7,279 nucleotides of DNA, from contig CAJCHQ010000244.1 of NCBI GenBank assembly GCA_903970295.1, positions 1-7,279 of the forward strand, in the 5' to 3' direction. Shown in pieces: positions 5,977-7,279 of the stretch. The notes beneath the pieces are model-generated. The model worked only from the letters and a program-made list of their open reading frames with translations, was not told where the DNA came from and ran no database searches. The first letter of the stretch is position 1; the number at the start of each line of letters is the position of its first letter. A program made the translations under genes and the position numbers. The stretch is from Bryobacterales bacterium (GTDB lineage: Bacteria; Cyanobacteriota; Vampirovibrionia; Obscuribacterales; Obscuribacteraceae).

Positions 5977-7279
5977 ATGGTTCAATCGCCAGAACAGCAA
6001 TGTAACAGACCGGAACAGCAGTCAGTCAACTCCTCTCCCTATCAAAGCGTGGCTGCTGAAGGCTACTCGGCAAACGCGCCAACTTCGTTCCAACCATCTG
6101 ACAGCAGTGCATCCAATTATTTGCCATCAGTGGAAATTACGACCGGGTCAGGACAGTCAAAAGATACAATCACACTAAATTTCGGTAGCCTTCCGGCGGG
6201 ATCTGACGTAAATATAAATATCGGACCGGGTGCGAATGGACAAGAGACGATATCGGTCAGCGAATCTCCGCCGCCCAGTAATTCAGATACTGCAGGCGGT
6301 GCCGGCAATGGCTCTAAAGCTTCGACTGCTCCTTCGGATAGTGGCAATGGCTCTGCAGCTTCGAGTGCTCCCTCTGATAGTGGCAAAGGCTCTACGTCTT
6401 CTAGCGCTCCTTCGGATAGTGGAGATTCGTCAACAAGCGGAACGTCTACTTCTTCAAAGAGTGGCAGTGGCGCAACAGCTACAACCGCGCCTCCAGGTGG
6501 TGGCAGCGGCACCACTGGATCGAGTGCGACGGGCGCTGGTGCTGCCAACCCTACTCTGACAGCTATGGAGAAGGCGGATCCGACGCTGGCGAATACTCTA
6601 AGTGCAGCCTCCGGCAAGCTCACCACAGCGGGCATGTCCTCGCTCGATAATTACCTGGCTAGCAATAACCCAAGCGCCAATTCCAATCTTGATGCTACCC
6701 TCATGTCCAACTCCCTGACTAAAGCGGGGCTTAGTTCGACAGATTCCAAAGCGTTGCAGAATGTCATAGAACAAGACATGCCGGCTGCTCAGGTTTTGAA
6801 CTACGCCCAAACGAATGATTCGACGCTTTACAAAACTGTGACTGATGCATCTTCCCAATTATCGACGGCCGGATACAGCCAACTGGAGAATTACTTAGTA
6901 AACAACTATACGACGAATAACAATCTTGATAGCACACTCATGAGTGGTGCACTAAGCCAAGCTGGATTGAGTTCCAGTGATCAGGCTGCTATGAAAAATG
7001 TGTTGCAGTCGGATATGCCCACGGCACTGGACGCAGACCCATTTGTGGCTAGTTTGCAAACGACTGATCCGACTTTGGCTAAAACCCTAACGGATGCATC
7101 AAATGTTTTGTCAGCTTCTGGATATGAAAAAGACCTGGAGCCATATGTGGAAAGCAACTATGATGGCGGCACGAGCGGCGACGATGCTTTGATGAACTCC
7201 GCATTGACAGGAGCAGGATTGAATACGTCTGATGCAAGCGCCCTTGACACAGTGCTTAAGAGCGACATGCCTGCAGCAG
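5977..7279 (+). CDS. Ser/Ala-rich tandem-repeat protein of unknown function, C-terminus missing off the right edge
   Basis: I do not recognise this protein. The frame is open for 434 codons from an ATG with a strong ribosome binding site to the window edge. Visible layout: residues 1-50 are rich in Gln, Ser, Asn and Pro, with no signal peptide or hydrophobic segment; about 51-97 are Gly/Thr/Ile/Asn-rich with beta-like alternation (ITLNFGSLPAG, VNINIGPG); about 98-190 form a Ser/Gly/Ala/Thr linker with three 13-residue repeats; from about 191 come three tandem units of about 80 residues, each opening D(P/S)TL and closing (Q/S)DMP(A/T)A. The units look helical and are acidic and polar. No catalytic motif is visible. 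The linker-plus-repeat plan fits a surface, matrix or scaffold protein, but lack of an export signal leaves its location open. It is transcribed away from the acyltransferase gene. More repeats may lie beyond the window. Confidence 0.88.
   Translation, partial: MVQSPEQQCNRPEQQSVNSSPYQSVAAEGYSANAPTSFQPSDSSASNYLPSVEITTGSGQSKDTITLNFGSLPAGSDVNINIGPGANGQETISVSESPPPSNSDTAGGAGNGSKASTAPSDSGNGSAASSAPSDSGKGSTSSSAPSDSGDSSTSGTSTSSKSGSGATATTAPPGGGSGTTGSSATGAGAANPTLTAMEKADPTLANTLSAASGKLTTAGMSSLDNYLASNNPSANSNLDATLMSNSLTKAGLSSTDSKALQNVIEQDMPAAQVLNYAQTNDSTLYKTVTDASSQLSTAGYSQLENYLVNNYTTNNNLDSTLMSGALSQAGLSSSDQAAMKNVLQSDMPTALDADPFVASLQTTDPTLAKTLTDASNVLSASGYEKDLEPYVESNYDGGTSGDDALMNSALTGAGLNTSDASALDTVLKSDMPAA
6304..6420 (+). 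repeat. Three tandem 39-bp direct repeats in the linker of the repeat protein
   Basis: Three in-frame 39-bp units (6304-6342, 6343-6381, 6382-6420) each encode 13 residues of the form G(N/K)GS-x-x-S-x-APSDS. The third differs most in the middle, and a decayed fourth start (GDSSTSG) follows. Length is a multiple of three, so copy number can change without breaking the frame. The composition suggests a flexible linker. Confidence 0.85.
6577..7279 (+). repeat. Three tandem units of about 80 residues (240-250 bp) in the repeat protein
   Basis: Units open at Asp201, Asp281 and Asp364 (DPTLANTL, DSTLYKTV, DPTLAKTL) and their closing DMP motifs have Met at 268, 347 and 431, giving periods of 79-84 residues. 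Shared positions include an A-S-x-x-L-(S/T) turn, G-(M/Y), an N-rich stretch, a (T/A)LM(S/N) block, AGL(S/N)(S/T)(S/T)D, and V(I/L)(E/Q/K)(Q/S)DMP. The DNA copies are well diverged, which points to old duplication followed by conserved protein structure. The last unit is cut by the window end. Confidence 0.88.

Noticed and set aside
6117..6635. A 172-codon minus-strand open frame with repeated EPLPLSEGALE-like blocks.
   Set aside because: The repeats mirror the 39-bp linker repeats of the plus-strand gene, which has a strong ribosome binding site and continues through the tandem units. The antisense frame has no supporting site or family.

Overview
The window holds three protein genes, two of them cut by its edges, and nothing that looks like a tRNA, rRNA, CRISPR array or insertion sequence. 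Shine-Dalgarno sites sit 6-8 bases from all three starts and one gene begins with GTG, so this is bacterial DNA of medium GC content (roughly half, judged by eye). The macroglobulin gene and the envelope-type acyltransferase suggest a bacterium that exports large proteins and modifies its envelope. The sequence style (FPEGGD, TQGWRRF, PYGCFEQTSS, GHEALTAFG blocks) reminds me of macroglobulins in Planctomycetota, Myxococcota and non-photosynthetic Cyanobacteriota relatives. That is an impression only, and the phylum cannot be fixed from this window.

Layout, left to right. Positions 1-4069 (minus strand) are one uninterrupted open frame of 1356 codons. It encodes a bacterial alpha-2-macroglobulin with its start present and its C-terminal end lost off the left edge. 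It has a Cys-x-Glu-Gln thioester site at Cys974 and a very methionine-rich segment (18 Met in residues 596-690) where the protease bait region is expected. Positions 4070-4313 are a non-coding gap with several interleaved inverted repeats. Positions 4314-5525 (minus strand) encode a complete acyltransferase-3 (OafA/YrhL-like) membrane protein that starts with GTG. Positions 5526-5976 form a divergent intergenic region with a 45-bp element made of an inverted repeat around two direct TTGTGTCA copies spaced 11 bp apart. Positions 5977-7279 (plus strand) begin a protein of unknown function. It has a Gln/Ser-rich N-terminus, a small beta-like stretch, a Ser/Gly/Ala linker with three 13-residue repeats, and three tandem repeats of about 80 residues. 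It runs off the right edge.

The acyltransferase and macroglobulin genes share a strand and could be co-transcribed, but the 244-bp gap makes separate control just as likely. Both proteins would act at the envelope: one acylating a surface polymer or glycan, the other trapping proteases that breach the outer layer. The divergent repeat gene may share control signals with the acyltransferase. No functional link among the three can be shown from sequence alone.
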